Assembly: GCA_021521415.1 (NCBI GenBank)
Contig: JAIQDT010014323.1
Span: forward strand, 1-64,000
From: Bidens hawaiensis
Lineage: Eukaryota; Streptophyta; Magnoliopsida; Asterales; Asteraceae
DNA length: 64,000 nt
Reading direction: 5' to 3'
How positions within the stretch are numbered: the first letter of the stretch is position 1; each line of letters starts with the position of its first letter. Positions 25,030 through 37,131 of this stretch are shown piece by piece. The translations under genes were made by a program, and so were the position numbers. The notes under the pieces were generated by a model. The model made no database searches. It had not been told where the DNA came from and worked only from the letters and a program-made list of their open reading frames with translations.

Positions 25030-26011
25030 TGAAGAGGTAGGTCCCCGCAAAGCCCAGTTGGACCCGCAAGACACACCTTGATGAGGTACGTATGCGCAAA
25101 GACCAACTGGTTCCGCAGGACCCACCATGCTCAGAGAGATGAAGACCTTACACGCAGTAAGCCAGCTGTTCCCGCAGGAAAGCCTCCCTTGGTACAGTAC
25201 CCTGCCTGTTCCCGCAGCTATGGGTACAAGCCAAGAAGGAAGGCTACCCGCACTAACAGTAAGGCTACACGCACAAGGCACCAACTCTTATACTTCAGCA
25301 ATGTCACCTGAAGGAGGAATGAGCAAGGCGGGAATATTCCCGCCCAAAAGAGCCAGTCCGTACGCTTCTGGAAGATCTTTTGTACTATACATGCCAAGGT
25401 ATGGACAAAATAGACAAGATCTGACCAAAGCAGCCCATGAACCAATCACAGGGTGACAGCTCACCGACAATAGTACGAGGAGGAGCACGCTCCAGTACAA
25501 AATGTCACTGTCAGCCGCTGCCTACCAACCAACCCCCATCGTGGCACGTACACAGCCCATGGTTGGTGAAAAAGGAATACTATACAGCTGGCCATGTCAC
25601 TATCAGCCGTTGCCTACTCACCAACTCCCATCGTGGCACGTGCGTAGCCTGTAGTTGGTGGAAAAGGAATATTATACAGCTGGCCGTACCTGCTTGGAAA
25701 CCTACCTTCGGCTATAAATACTCCAACATCTTGGAACGGTATCATTATCTTATATCATCTGATATTATCTTATCTTCTCTAGCTATTTCTCTTAATATAC
25801 ACTTATATTCAGAGCAATCTAGTCTGATTCTCACGCCGGAGGGTGGTCACAAGGAGGAACCCCCCCCCCCCCATTCTCAGTGACGAGCTCACGGTGTCTG
25901 TTTTGCAGGTCAAGAAGAATAACCATCTTTGCCGGACCTAACCCTCGTGGGAAACATCTACTTAACCCTAAGATTATCCGTAATCTGCCGGGGTCACTTA
26001 GTGTTTCTTCA
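25030..26011 (+). repeat. Gypsy-1 5' LTR
   Basis: 982 bp, TG...CA. It contains a TATA box at 25713, an internal tandem duplication of about 92 bp (units from 25503 and 25595 sharing CCCATCGTGGCACGT and TATACAGCTGG), and a C homopolymer near 25860. Small ORFs inside it are not genes. Confidence 0.93.
25713..25720 (+). promoter_or_regulatory. TATA box in Gypsy-1 5' LTR
   Basis: TATAAATA in the context CGGCTATAAATACTCC, about 300 bp before the LTR end, as expected for the U3/R promoter. The same site is at 36832 in the 3' LTR. Confidence 0.65.
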
Positions 26012-26025
26012 TTGGCGCCATCCGT
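26012..26025 (+). other. Gypsy-1 primer-binding site
   Basis: TTGGCGCCATCC directly follows the LTR end. TGGCGCC is the usual start of a tRNA-primed binding site in plant gypsy elements. The primer tRNA was not assigned. Confidence 0.7.
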
Positions 26026-26071
26026 GCATAAAAGCTAGAACTAATTCTCTTTTTTCAAAACCTCTGGAAAG

Positions 26072-27669
26072 ATGGTTAAGGTTACTCCGATACCAAGGCC
26101 AACGAGTGACCAAGAAACTCCGGTAACCACAACCCCAGCTACTGGGGGAACACCGGTGAGTACACAATTTTTACGAACACTACCCCGGCTACCCAAGCCG
26201 GGGCAAGTGCAGTAAACAATCCTCCCTTGGGATTCATTGATACCCAGTTGGAGAAGCAACAGACGAGGCTCCCCCGCCAAACACTTGATCAAGTTAAAGC
26301 GTGGGCGGAAGCACGTCAGAAAGAATTCCAAGCTGAGTTGGACGAACGTTTACGTTCACTCCAACAGGCTAATGACGAATTCGGAAGCACTCGACAACAG
26401 CTCAACATGAGAAATGATTGCGAGTACTTGGACGATGATTGGGAGGAATCCGACAGTGACGCAAACCCTCACCATAGAGCGAAAGGGAAGCATAAAGAAA
26501 CGGACTTCAAGCCGAGAAGAAATTTTGGAGAAACCTTTAAACCAAGGAACGCGGGGGGAAACCCACGTGACTTCTCCAAAACGTTCAGGCCAACTGTTGC
26601 AAATGCGGGAACGTCCAAGTTTGCAAGGGATATTGCGGAAGCAATCGCCCCGAAAAGTGCCAAACAGATGTCCAACATCGGCACTTATGATGGCATATCC
26701 GACCCAGACGATCACTTGAACAGATTTGTAGCGGGGGCAACCGTCAGCAACTGGACGGAACCCACGTGGTGTTATATGTTCCAGATGACGCTGGTCGGAG
26801 CAGCCAGAGCATGGTTTGATCGTCTACCAGTCCACCACATCTATGATTGGGCGGACTTCCAGCACAAGTTCAGCCAGCACTTCAGTCAACAAAGAAAATA
26901 TACTGAAGAGCAGTGGACAATCCTCAACTGCGTTAGAGAGGAGGATGAGTCTTTACTAGACTTCATCACTCGCTTCAACTCAAAAAAGCTAAGTCTGGGC
27001 ACCATAAGTGAAGATCTTGTTCGCGCCGCTTTCATCCAGGGCGCCGAATACCCAGAGCTTATCCGCACGTTGACGGGTAAAGACGGCATGCCATCCACAT
27101 GGGATGCCATCATGACGGCAGCCAAGCGCTTTGCCGAAACGGAGAAGCAACTGGGTAGGAATCTTCCCCAGAACACAAACCTCTACACGCAGAAGACCAG
27201 AGAAAACAACATCCGGACCGCCCGGCAAAATAAAAAGAGGAAGCTTGGTATTTGGCAGTCAAGGGTAAACTTTGACACCTCATCCAGCTCTCGCCCTCTA
27301 TTAGGCGGAAGGGATAACACGCACTCATCAAACCGAAACCCTAGATGGACGCCACTCACCAAAAGCGTCACGGAGATATTTGCCACCGAGAAACTCCCAT
27401 GGCCAAAAGCTCCAATGATCCGGCAGCGCCATAACGCGGATCAGAGCAAATCCTGTGACTTCCACGGGACAAAGGGCCACACCACCGAGGAGTGTACATC
27501 TTTGAAGGATGTTGTCGAAACATTCGTCAAAGATGGAAAACTTACACACCTTGTGGCATCAATCAAGAATGGAGGGAGGAATGATAATCGGTACAAGGGC
27601 AACGGACAAAAGCCTGTTGACATCAGCATCCACATGGTTCATGGTAACGTCAGAGGAAGAAAACGATGA
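26072..27669 (+). pseudogene. Gypsy-1 gag
   Basis: The likely start is the ATG at 26072 (MVKVTPIPRPTSDQ). This frame ends at about 26215, but the next frame carries on with TNTTPATQAGASAVNNPPLG from about 26175, so a one-base shift lies around 26160-26180. Then comes a Retrotrans_gag domain (GTYDGISDPDDHLNRFVAG, TWCYMFQMTLVGAARAWFDR, LLDFITRFNSKKLSLGTIS) and a zinc-knuckle-like CDFHGTKGHTTEEC. A TGA at 27667 separates gag from protease; both lie in one frame and the sequence after the stop (KEAEVRFPRVPGGP) matches Gypsy-2, so the stop is a lesion. The protein would form the virus-like particle. Confidence 0.87.
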
Positions 27670-28431
27670 ACGACAGAACCATGTGCGTGGAAGGAAGCTG
27701 AAGTGCGCTTCCCGCGAGTGCCAGGAGGGCCCAACAAAGAAGGCCCTATAGTCATCAAAAGCCAGCTGGGGCACTACATCACTTCCCGCACTCTTGCTGA
27801 TAACGGCGCCTCGTCAACAGTCATGTACAGGCAGTTCTTCGACAAGCTAGACGACGAAGACAAAGAACGGCTGGAAACGGTCTATGCCTCGATGGAAGGG
27901 TTCGATGGCAGCACAAACACCCCCCTGGGTATCCTATCTTTCCCTGTCACTCTCACGGACGGGAAACACTCCCGCACAGAAGACGTGGACTTCGTCGTAA
28001 TGAGGAAGCCACACCACACATACGACATTCTCTTCGGGAGAGACGGGATGGCAAGATTCAATGCCGTGGTGTCTTCAGTCCACGGCATGATGGGGTGGCC
28101 AACAGCTGAGGGTGTAGCGATGATCACCGGTATTCCCCAGGTATGCATCGCATCTGTCTCATCTAAACCCAAACCAAAGATGGCTAAACCAACCATCACC
28201 GAACCAGAAGAATGGGCCTTCAATGGCAAATACCCTGACCAGGCTGTTACCATTGGCCCAACAATCACCGATCCTACACGCACCTTACTCAAACGCTTAC
28301 TGCAGAAAAACGCTGACATCTTCGCGTGGATACCAGCTGACATGACTGGTGTACCTCGAAGTAAGGCAGAGCATAAGCTCAAGTGTGACCCGGCTTTTAC
28401 GCCAGTCATACAAAAGCATCGAGTAATGGGG
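27670..28431 (+). pseudogene. Gypsy-1 protease and start of reverse transcriptase
   Basis: Same frame as gag. The aspartic protease has LADNGASSTVMY where Gypsy-2 has LVDTGSESDIMY. DNG or DGG in place of DTG is common in Tat-lineage proteases, so this is not scored as a lesion. Later come the linker PEEWAFNGKYPDQAVTIGPT and FAWIPADMTGVPR, the start of the RT region. At about 28430 the frame shifts: the true continuation (TQVKELLDASIVRVSRYQTW) is in another frame. Confidence 0.83.
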
Positions 28432-30875
28432 CGGAACAGGCTAACGCGTGTAGAACCCAAGTCAAGGAACTCCTTGACGCGAGCATCGTACGCGTTAGCA
28501 GATATCAAACATGGGTTGCAAATCCCGTCATGGTACCGAAATCTAACAAACAATGGCGCATGTGCATAGATTTCAAAGACCTACACAAAGCATGCCCCAA
28601 AGATTGTTACCCGTTACCCGAAATTGACCTTAAGGTAGATTCGTTAGCACCGTTTCGCCTTAAATGCTTCCTTGATGCGTATAAGGGATACCATCAAATC
28701 CACATGGCCGTTGACGATCAGGACAAAACCGCATTTCGGACGCCCGATGGCACATTTTGTTATCAAATGATGCCATTCGGACTTAAGAATGCCAGGTCCA
28801 CATACCAACGCCTGATGGACAAAGAGTTTCATGCCCAAATTGGGAGGAACTTGGAAGTTTACATGGATGACTTGGTCATCAAAAGCCTTGAGCCAGAAGC
28901 GATGTTGAAAGACATCGAGGAAACTTTCAACACGCTCAGAAAGATAAACATGAAGCTCAACCCGAGCAAGTGTTCTTTTGGAATGGAAGAAGGGAAGTTC
29001 TTAGGAGTCATCGTTACCAAAGATGGCTTCAGAGCGAACCCTGAAAAGGTCGAAGCCATTATCAAAATGGAATCACCTACTACCATCAAACAAGCTCAGA
29101 CACTGAATGGACGACTAGTCGCACTTAACCGCTTTTTGGCGAATCATGCGGATAGATCGTTCCCATTCGTGTCAACATTGAGAAATTGTTTGAAGAAAAC
29201 GCACTTCCGCTGGACACCAGAAGCGGAAGCAGCTTTTCAAGAGATTCGGTCACACTTGATCGAACTTCCAACGCTCACAGCACCAGAAGCGGGGGAAGAG
29301 TTAATCCTGTACCTCTCCGCCACAGACAGAGCAACAGGGGCAGTCCTGCTAGTAGAACGAAAAGGCATCCAGATGCCCATCTACTATGTTAGCCGCGTCT
29401 TAACGGACGTGGAAACCCGGTACTCTACTCTGGAAAAATTAGTCTTAGCACTTGTACAGGCTTCACGCAGGCTAAGACAGTATTTCCAAGGTCACCCAAT
29501 CACCATTCTCACCAACTTCAAACTTGCGAACGTTCTAGGCAAACCCGAGTTGTCAGGACGCCTAGCCAAATGGGCAATAGAATTGGGAGAATACGCGATT
29601 AAGTACAAGCCAAGACCAGCCATAAAAGGCCAGGTCTTGGCCGACTTTATTGCAGAAGTTCCCGCTTCGAGGGAGAAAGAGTGCCAGGAAGAGGCTCAAC
29701 CCTCTCCAGCACAAGACATTGATGATGTCTGGCGACTCTACACTGATGGAGCAGCCAACAATGAGGGTTCAGGCGCAGGGTTGAAACTAACCAACCCAGC
29801 AGGCCAAGAGTACACTTACGCTATTCGACTGGATTTTCCAAGTACGAATAACGAAGCAGAGTACGAAGCATTCTTGGCCGGGTTGAGAATTGCGCGTAAG
29901 ATGGGAGTGAAAAACTTGGAAGCCCACGTGGATTCCATGTTAGTAGCCAACCAAATAAACGGGACGTACACGGCTGTGAACGACACAATGGCCCTGTACC
30001 TCGCACAAGAAAAAACCCTTATGCGCGATTTCAACGATTGTAAAGTCATACACGTCAAGCGAAGCGAAAACAAATCTGCGGATGTGTTAAGCAAGCTTGC
30101 ATCGTTAGCCTTCACCCACTTGGGAAAGGACATCCGCATTGAACTCCTTGGAGCACCATCAGTCTCGCACAAGGAAATTTGTGTCATCCAAACCGGTACG
30201 GAAACGTGGATGACACCAATCATAAATTACCTTGTGGCGGGTACACTACCAGAGTCAAAAACACAGGCAAGAAAGATACGCTGTAAAGCACTGAACTATC
30301 AACTCGTCGATGACATTCTTTACAGACGTAATTTTCTTGGCCCACTCCTAAGATGCGTGGACAACCAAGATGCTGATTACCTCCTAAGGGAAGTACACGA
30401 AGGCATCTGCGGAGTACACGTAGGTCCACGCGCTGTTGTAGCTAAGCTAAACAACGCGGGATACTTTTGGCCGGGGATGCATACGGATGCGCTGGCATAC
30501 ATCAGAAAATGTAGGTCTTGCCAGCTCTACGCACCCAACACGCATCGCCCGAAGAATGAACTTGTTCCACTCACCTCCTCATGGCCATTCCAGAAGTGGG
30601 CCATCGATGTGACAGGCCCATTTCCTACAGCAGCAGGGAACGTTCAGTTTCTAGTGGTAGCCATCGACTACTTCACCAAGTGGATAGAAGCAAAACCCTT
30701 AGCCCAAACAACCGCAAAACATATCAAAAAATTTATTTGGGAATTTATTATTTGTCGTTTTGGACTTCCACATAATTTGGTGAGCGATAACGGCACCAAC
30801 TTTGCTGACAAGAAGCTACAAACGTGGCTGGAAGAACTTCAAATCACCAACACCTTTACCTCAGTGGCACACCCG
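28432..30875 (+). pseudogene. Gypsy-1 reverse transcriptase, two RNase H domains, integrase core
   Basis: RT contains YQTWVANPVMVPKSN, CFLDAYKGYHQI, FCYQMMPFGLKNA and the catalytic YMDD (28860-28871). The first RNase H follows, around YYVSRVLTDVETRYS. The second, archaeal-type RNase H has LYTDGAANNEGSGAG (from about 29736) and VKRSENKSADVLSKLASLA. Integrase has an HHCC finger (HEGICGVH ... CRSCQ), core aspartates in WAIDVTGPFP and SDNGTNF. The frame breaks at about 30876 (HPQ), just before the catalytic glutamate region, because one G is missing relative to Gypsy-2. Replication without help is not expected. Confidence 0.9.
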
Positions 30876-31435
30876 CAGGTAATGGTGAGGTGGAAAGAGC
30901 AAATAAGAGCATCGTCGACGGCATAAAGAAAAGACTCTTGGAACATAGATACGGCTGGGTGGACGAAGTTCCACACGTCCTTTGGGAAAACAGAACGCTG
31001 AAAAAGGCAAGTACGGGAGAAACCCCGTTCAGCCTCACCTATGGCACTGAAGCCATGGTCCCGGTCGAAATTGGTCTACCCTCACCAAGAGTCTTGACTC
31101 AACCAGAAGACAATGATGCAGAAAGACGGTTAGACCTTATGCTAATCGAAGAACGCAGAGACTTAGCCGCAGCGCGTGAAGAAAATTATAAGCGACAAAT
31201 GCAAAAGTACTACAACACGCGGGTAAAACTCTGCAACTTCAATGTCGGAGACTACATACTACGTAACAACGAGGCTTCGAACCAAGAGCGCCCAGGAAAA
31301 CTGGCCCCGATCTGGGAAGGGCCATACATTATCAAAGAAGTTTTGGGAAAGGGCGCATACCGGCTCGAAAGGCTCGATGGCACCCCCATCCCAAGAACAT
31401 GGAATGGAGCTCAATTACGCAAATGTTACACGTAG
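30876..31435 (+). pseudogene. Gypsy-1 integrase C-terminal part
   Basis: After the frameshift, GNGEVERANKS (with the DDE glutamate) continues through LWENRTLKKASTGETPFSLT, YGTEAMVPVEIGLPS, and the C-terminal GKLAPIWEGPYIIKEVLGKG to QLRKCYT and a stop at 31433. It is collinear with Gypsy-2 through to RAWNAAQLRKCFM. Confidence 0.88.
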
Positions 31436-31983
31436 ATCAATTCCAAACTTGTAAAGAAAAGGCCTAGAGCCACTTCTAATGGAAATGATTCTCCTTTATC
31501 ACATTGTGTTGATAGCCTTACCTTTATACTTATGAACTTTCCACACTGATATGCCGGTATTCACCGCATAAATAAGTGTGCAAAGAAGTAAGTCGTTGCG
31601 TGTGGAAGGCGGCAAAACCCGCATAAACATAAAAACGGTAAAAATTTCTAAGGAAAAGATGACGAAAACCTTCACGCAGGTCAGATATAGGTAAAGTTTG
31701 GCCATCCTAAGTGAAGGTGACGGTCTTACCCGCACAATCATGATAGAGGAAGCAAAACTTTAACCTATTATCTACCACGTTGAAAGGTTAACTTATCCCA
31801 AATACTTAAGAAATTGCTAAGTTAAACTAAAATATGCATGAGCAAAACATATAAGGTTTACAAGGCAAAAGCATTAACAAAACATTTATATTTCATAAAA
31901 TTTCCAACATTACAGGAATGGCTGGGTATCTACCCGCCTACAAAATATAAATCTATCCTAGCAGTGGGAAGGGATATAAAGGT
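31436..31983. other. Gypsy-1 spacer between pol and the antisense gene
   Basis: About 550 bp where the sense pol and the antisense gene converge. No coding sequence is supported. It probably holds the 3' ends of both transcripts. ORFs here are shadows. Confidence 0.5.
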
Positions 31984-33158
31984 TCAAGCTTCAGGACCAC
32001 TCCCTCCAAACCCGCTTGAACCCGCACCATCAGTTGGGTGTGGCGGTTCAAGGAAAACCTTGAGAATAGCTAGCCCATCATCAGCAGCAACAATCTCGTT
32101 CACCTTCTCCACCACCGGATGCGGGAAGGCAGCATACTGGTTCACTGCTTGGTCATAAGCAGCTTCAGTGTCCACGTCATAAAGAGGGAAGTTGGAAGGC
32201 GGGATGCCCTTCTCAACAAACCCTAGACCAAGCAGGAAACCAGCCTTTTCCCCATCCTCATGAGAAGCGTTGAGGGCTGCGCTCATGACATCGTCATAAG
32301 ATGTGTTCGTGAGAACCCGATGCACAACCTACAAAATAAAAATATATCAAACTTTTCTAAGTATAAAGAAAAGCGTGAAGAAACTACGGAACTACGCATA
32401 CCTGCGACAACGCTTCTCGTAGAAGCCATTCTTTGGTGACCAGAGCTTCCTGGACGGCAGCTTGAGCTTGATCACGGGAGCGTTCGGCTTCGTTTTTGTT
32501 AAGGTTGGCAAGCAACACATCTTTGGTTGCAGCCTCTTCAACGCCCTTCAGCTTACGCTCAATGCGGTCAAGCATACCCCTCTGGTCCAGTAGCTCTTGG
32601 AGCTTCTTGGCATCTTCCAAGGCCAAAGCATCATGAGCCTGCCGGAGCTCTTTTAATTCGGCTTTAAGCTCTTCGTTCTCTGTGCGCAAAGGCTCAGCAA
32701 CGGCTTCAGCTTTGGTGGCCCTCTCGGTTGCGTTCCGCGCAGTTTCCTTAGCCAACCTAAGCTGTTCGTTAACAGCTTGGGTAGCCTTGGAACGGGCCTC
32801 GTGCCGGGCCTGAACTTCAACCTCGAGGTCCTTGAAGACCTTCTCCTTTTCCGCAGCGATGGTCGAAAGTCTCTTATTCTCCTCCCGGATAGCTCGCGCC
32901 TGAGCCACTTCCAGGCTATGCGCCGTCTTTAACTTGTCGTTTTCATGACAGAGCAACTCGACGCGCGGCTGCATCCGGGCAAGGAGAATTCGAAGCTCGT
33001 TGGTTAGCCTACCCTCCTGGTAGCTAGCCATTGCTTCCCCCAACGCACCACTAGGGGCGGCGTGGCGCGCCCATTCAACACAATCCGCAGCCGTACGGAG
33101 GGTCGTTCCCCGGCGGATACTCCACCGTGGAGCATACACCTCGTTGGAATCACGAACT

Positions 33159-33200
<42 letters not shown>

Positions 33201-35180
33201 AGTTAAAAAGAAAATGATAAAAGGGATAATAGGCCAAAATAACCCCACGCACCTGTAGGGTCGACAACAGGCCGGTAGCTACCAAACCCATCACCGGAAC
33301 CTAAGGGATATCCATCCAAAAGGTCAAAGAGATGGGAAGGAGGCAAGGAATGGCTAGAAGCCCCAACCCTGAACATACCTGAGGAACCGGCCGTAGTCGC
33401 CGGCGCCAGAGGAGGCATGGTAGAGGCCGCCGCGGTAGAGACCAACGGAGGTGAACTCACTGGAGGTGAACTCACAACCGTGGCCGTCCCTGCAGAAGAA
33501 CCCGCAGGAAAAATCACCGCCGGCTTAGTGAAGGATGCGGTGAAGATGGCACTGACAGCTGGCGGGGATGACGTCACAATTGGAACAGTTGCCTCAACGG
33601 GATGAGCAACTGAACCAATACTGCAAACAGGCGCAGTCGCCTGGGTCATCGCCTCGGGTAGGTTGACCAAACCTACCGTCGTGGGTCCAGAACTGCTCCT
33701 TCCCGCACCACTCTGGAATGCGGTTGCATCCACGCCCGCATGAAGACAAGATATTAAATATAATGGCGGAAAGAAATGTGGTTAAGATAAATGAAATTTA
33801 TACTTACGGGTTTTCTTGAGCTTGAAGGTTCTGACAGACGGGGACGAACCCGATGGAGCCGGCCTCTTCATGCTGGTCACCGTCGTCGTACTGGGCTGCT
33901 CGGAGGTGACAGCTTTCTCAACCTCCGAGACAGTGGTCTCACCATCACCAGGGTTCCCCGCCGCCTCCTCGCTTTCGGTCTCCGAATCAGACCGGTTCCC
34001 CTGATCGGCAGTGGAGGTAACCTTCGCCTTGCCCTTCACGCCGGCAGCCTTCTTCTTCCTCACGAAGAAAGGACCATCTGCGGATTCCTCATCAGAAGAT
34101 GACAAAATTAGAGGAATTCCAGCAGAGGTTTGAGCATGAAGAGGGCGGGGGTTAAAGAATCCCTTACCTGGCCGCGTGGCACTCAGAATCTCGTGGCCCG
34201 GCGGGTAGACCTCCACGAACCGATCCGCTATCTGCTCCAGGATGGGCAACTCGTTCTCGTCAAGATCACGAGTACCCAGCCGAGCGGGACCACCACTCTC
34301 CCGCGGTTGCAGAAGTGATTGTAAGTTGTTCCCCTCTGAAAATAAAAAAGAAAGAAATGGTTAGAACAAAAACCCTAAATTGGCAAATAAGACGGAGCAT
34401 ACCGTAAGGGATAGAGTTCAAACCGTATTCGAGGACGATGGGTATCTGCGGCGTCTCTGCCCCGGCATCCTTCCATACCCGGCTCATCCCGAGCATCACC
34501 ATCCCAGACTCCGCAAAGCGGTAAACCGGAGTCTGGATCCGGGAGATCTTGGTAAACCATTCCGCCTCCTGGTAGTTGGAGGCGTGAAGGTTGGGGAGTG
34601 CTCTCCCGTTCTTGAATGTCATCGCAATAGGGACGACACGGGTAGAAATATAGAAGAACTCCCGTTTCCAAGATCGAAGACTGCGCTCGGTAGCACAGAT
34701 CTTCAAACCCTTGATCCGAGTGACCAAGGTGTACCAGCCTTGGATGCACCTCCAAGAGTAGAAGGTCATCAGGCGGTCGACGCGGGGCTCAACACCCAGA
34801 ATGTGGCACAACCATTCAAAATGGCGGATCTTAGCGATCACCATTGGGTGTACCTCCGTCAAGTGTACACCGTGTTTCTCCAAAACACGGTATACAAACT
34901 TCGTCAATGGGAATCTGAGATTCCCATATATGAAGAATGCGGCATATACCCCTATCTTGCCCTTGGGGGCATCATACACCGCCTGATGAGGCTCTGGAAA
35001 CGTAGGCTCGAAGGGCTCGAGCATGAACTTCTTGACGATGTACTGATACAGGTCAACGGAAAGAGCACACTGGCACTCGCCAGCAATACTCTTATCGTCC
35101 TTGTCAGACGTAGACGTCGGGTTCTCGGAATACACATCAGACTCCTCGGCAGTAGCCTCAGGATCATGAATGGAAGACAT
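31984..35180 (-). CDS. Gypsy-1 antisense gene: putative gypsy-type transposon (PF04195-like) protein, five exons
   Basis: Runs against pol. Start ATG at 35180. Exons: 35180-34403, 34335-33808, one ending at 33253 (start unresolved; an in-phase acceptor TTGGTTCAG gives 33609), 33156-32402 and 32328-31984. Donors are GTATGC, GTAAGT, GTGCGT and GTATGC, and the phases match. With 33609 the frame is open for 921 codons including the stop. The N-terminus has GVHLTEVHPMVIAKIRHFEW and SLRSWKREFFYISTRVVPIA, the domain called putative gypsy type transposon. The middle is Ser/Pro/acid-rich with a KKKAAGVKGKAK basic patch. Exon 4 is a long coiled coil. The function is unknown; such antisense ORFs are known from Tat/Retand-like elements. 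Confidence 0.78.
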
Positions 35181-35307
35181 GTTTTGGATGTAAAGAAGAA
35201 CGATTTCAGGAGAATGCTCGATAAAAAAAGTTAGAGTATTCGCCGGAAATCGCTTAGAAGAAGAAGAAGGAGGTGAAAGTGTGAGTTGAGATGCATCCTC
35301 TCCCCCC

Positions 35308-35315
35308 TTTATATA
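35308..35315 (-). promoter_or_regulatory. TATA box for the Gypsy-1 antisense gene
   Basis: On the minus strand GAGTATATAAAGGGGG, about 130 bp before the ATG at 35180, followed by a CT-rich leader (CACCTCCTTCTTCTTCTTC). This looks like a conventional plant core promoter facing away from the 3' LTR. Confidence 0.6.
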
Positions 35316-36148
35316 CTCATCGAAATGAATGCGATGAATTTAATGCGGGGGAGAGAGAAAAGCGCAGGCGCAATGAGACGACGACACGTGGAAAGCAAGC
35401 TGGCAACAGCTGTCGACAGGACGCGTGCCGTAAAATTCGCGCCCACGCGCCCGAAAACTCGCGCCCACGCGCCTGAAAAAGCGTCTAGAATGACCATATA
35501 CTGTCACGTCGCCATAACTTCCTGCACGTCCTGAAACTGTCAGAAAAAACCGTCAGGAGACGCTAACATCCCTTCAACAGTTTGGACTGTTCTTATCCTT
35601 TCACCAACTCTTCAAATTTCAAAAAGATTCAAAAAAGATTCAAGAACAAGAGGGACTATACCCCCTTACCTTGGGAAGCAAAAAACCATAAGACAAGTGC
35701 GGGTACAGTGTCAAGGCGAAACCCTTCACATACTTAGCAATTGCAGGGAATTGAAGCCAAGAAGGATCTTATGGGCCATGCTTGCGGAAAGGGTAATAAC
35801 ACCTTTGCATGGCGGGAACGTTGAGAACCAGCTTGTGTGAAACTCCAAGGCGGAATTGGTGGTTTAACATAACTGATCACTATGTCCAAAACTACCAAAA
35901 CCTCGTGAAGAGCCTATACAAATAAAACTCAACGCTCCCGACTTGCGAAGAGGTTAAACACCTACCCGCATCATAACCAAAGATCAGGCAGAAAAGTCGG
36001 GAATTTCTGCAAGTGACATTAGGAAAACTGCGAGAATAATCCTCACGGAAAACCTTAAAAAACAAAACCTCTTTAAAAACCCCTTGCTTAAAGTCCAAAA
36101 GTTCACCTCATTAACAATTAATGAGAAGAACAATGGACTGGGGAGACT
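35316..36148. other. Gypsy-1 spacer between antisense promoter and 3' LTR
   Basis: Non-coding. Holds short direct repeats such as CGCGCCCACGCGCC near 35440-35475, probably upstream control DNA of the antisense gene. It ends in the purine-rich GGACTGGGGAGACT next to the 3' LTR, the likely polypurine tract. Confidence 0.5.
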
Positions 36149-37131
36149 TGAAGAGGTAGGTCCCCGCAAAGCCCAGTTGGACCCGCAAGACACACCTTGA
36201 TGAGGTACGTATGCGCAAAGACCAACTGGTTCCGCAGGACCCACCATGCTCAGAGAGATGAAGACCTTACACGCAGTAAGTCAGCTGTTCCCGCAGGAAA
36301 GCCTCCCTTGGTACAGTACCCTGCATGTTCCCGCAGCTATGGGTACAAGCCAAGAAGGAAGGCTACCCGCACTAACAGTAAGGCTACACGCACAAGGCAC
36401 CAACTCTTATACTTCAGCAATGTCACCTGAAGAAGGAATGAGCAAGGCGGGAATATTCCCGCCCAAAAGAGCCAGTCCGTACGCTTCTGGAAGATCTTTT
36501 GTACTATACCTGCCAAGGTATGGACAAAATAGACAAGATCTGACCAAAGCAGCCCATGAACCAATCACAGGGTGACAGCTCACCGACAATAGTACGAGGA
36601 GGAGCACGCTCCAGTACAAAATGTCACTGTCAGCCGCTGCCTACCCACCAACCCCCATCGTGGCACGTACACAGCCCATGGTTGGTGAAAAAGGAATACT
36701 ATACAGCTGGCCATGTCACTATCAGCCGCTGCCTACTCACCAACTCCCATCGTGGCACGTGCGTAGCCTGTAGTTGGTGGAAAGGGAATATTATACAGCT
36801 GGCTGTACCTGCTTGGAAACCTACCTTCGGCTATAAATACTCCAACACCTTGGAACGGTATCATTATCTTATATCATCTGATATTATCTTATCTTCTCTA
36901 GCTATTTCTCTTAATATACACTTATATTCAGAGCAATCTAGTCTGATTCTCACGCCGGATGGTGGTCACAAGGAGGAACCCCCCCCCCCCCCCCTCTCAG
37001 TGACGAGCTCACGGTGTCTGTTTTGCAGGTCAAGAAGAATAACCATCTTTGTCGGACCTAACCCTCGTGGGAAACATCTACTTAACCCTAATATTATCCG
37101 TAATCTGCCGGGGTCACTTAGTGTTTCTTCA
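36149..37131 (+). repeat. Gypsy-1 3' LTR
   Basis: 983 bp, near-identical to 25030-26011 with about a dozen substitutions and a longer C run (near 36980). TATA box at 36832. It ends TTTCTTCA at 37131, followed by TTCGG and the last eight bases of host exon 2. Confidence 0.93.

Larger units (their letters stand above)
25030..37131 (+). mobile_element. Gypsy-1: Tat-lineage Ty3/gypsy retrotransposon (12.1 kb)
   Basis: Complete element with two LTRs of about 982 bp, a primer-binding site at 26012, gag, protease, reverse transcriptase, RNase H, a second archaeal-type RNase H, integrase, and a reversed multi-exon gene before the 3' LTR. The dual RNase H and the extra ORF after pol place it in the Tat lineage. 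LTRs begin TGAAGAGGTAGG and end TTTCTTCA. The flanks are GTCGG (25025-25029) and TTCGG (37132-37136), a 5-bp target duplication with one mismatch. It is inserted in the same orientation inside exon 2 of the ankyrin/PGG gene. About a dozen LTR differences counted by eye (around 1.3 percent) make it the oldest of the three insertions. Confidence 0.93.

Noticed and set aside
25078..25883. Small ORFs within the Gypsy-1 LTRs (and their copies at 36197-37182)
   Set aside because: LTR sequence with promoter features; the ORFs are short, start at non-ATG codons in part and have no domain.
27799..27807. DTG to DNG change in the Gypsy-1 protease as an inactivating lesion
   Set aside because: DNG and DGG variants are common in Tat-lineage proteases, so the change alone does not show loss of function.
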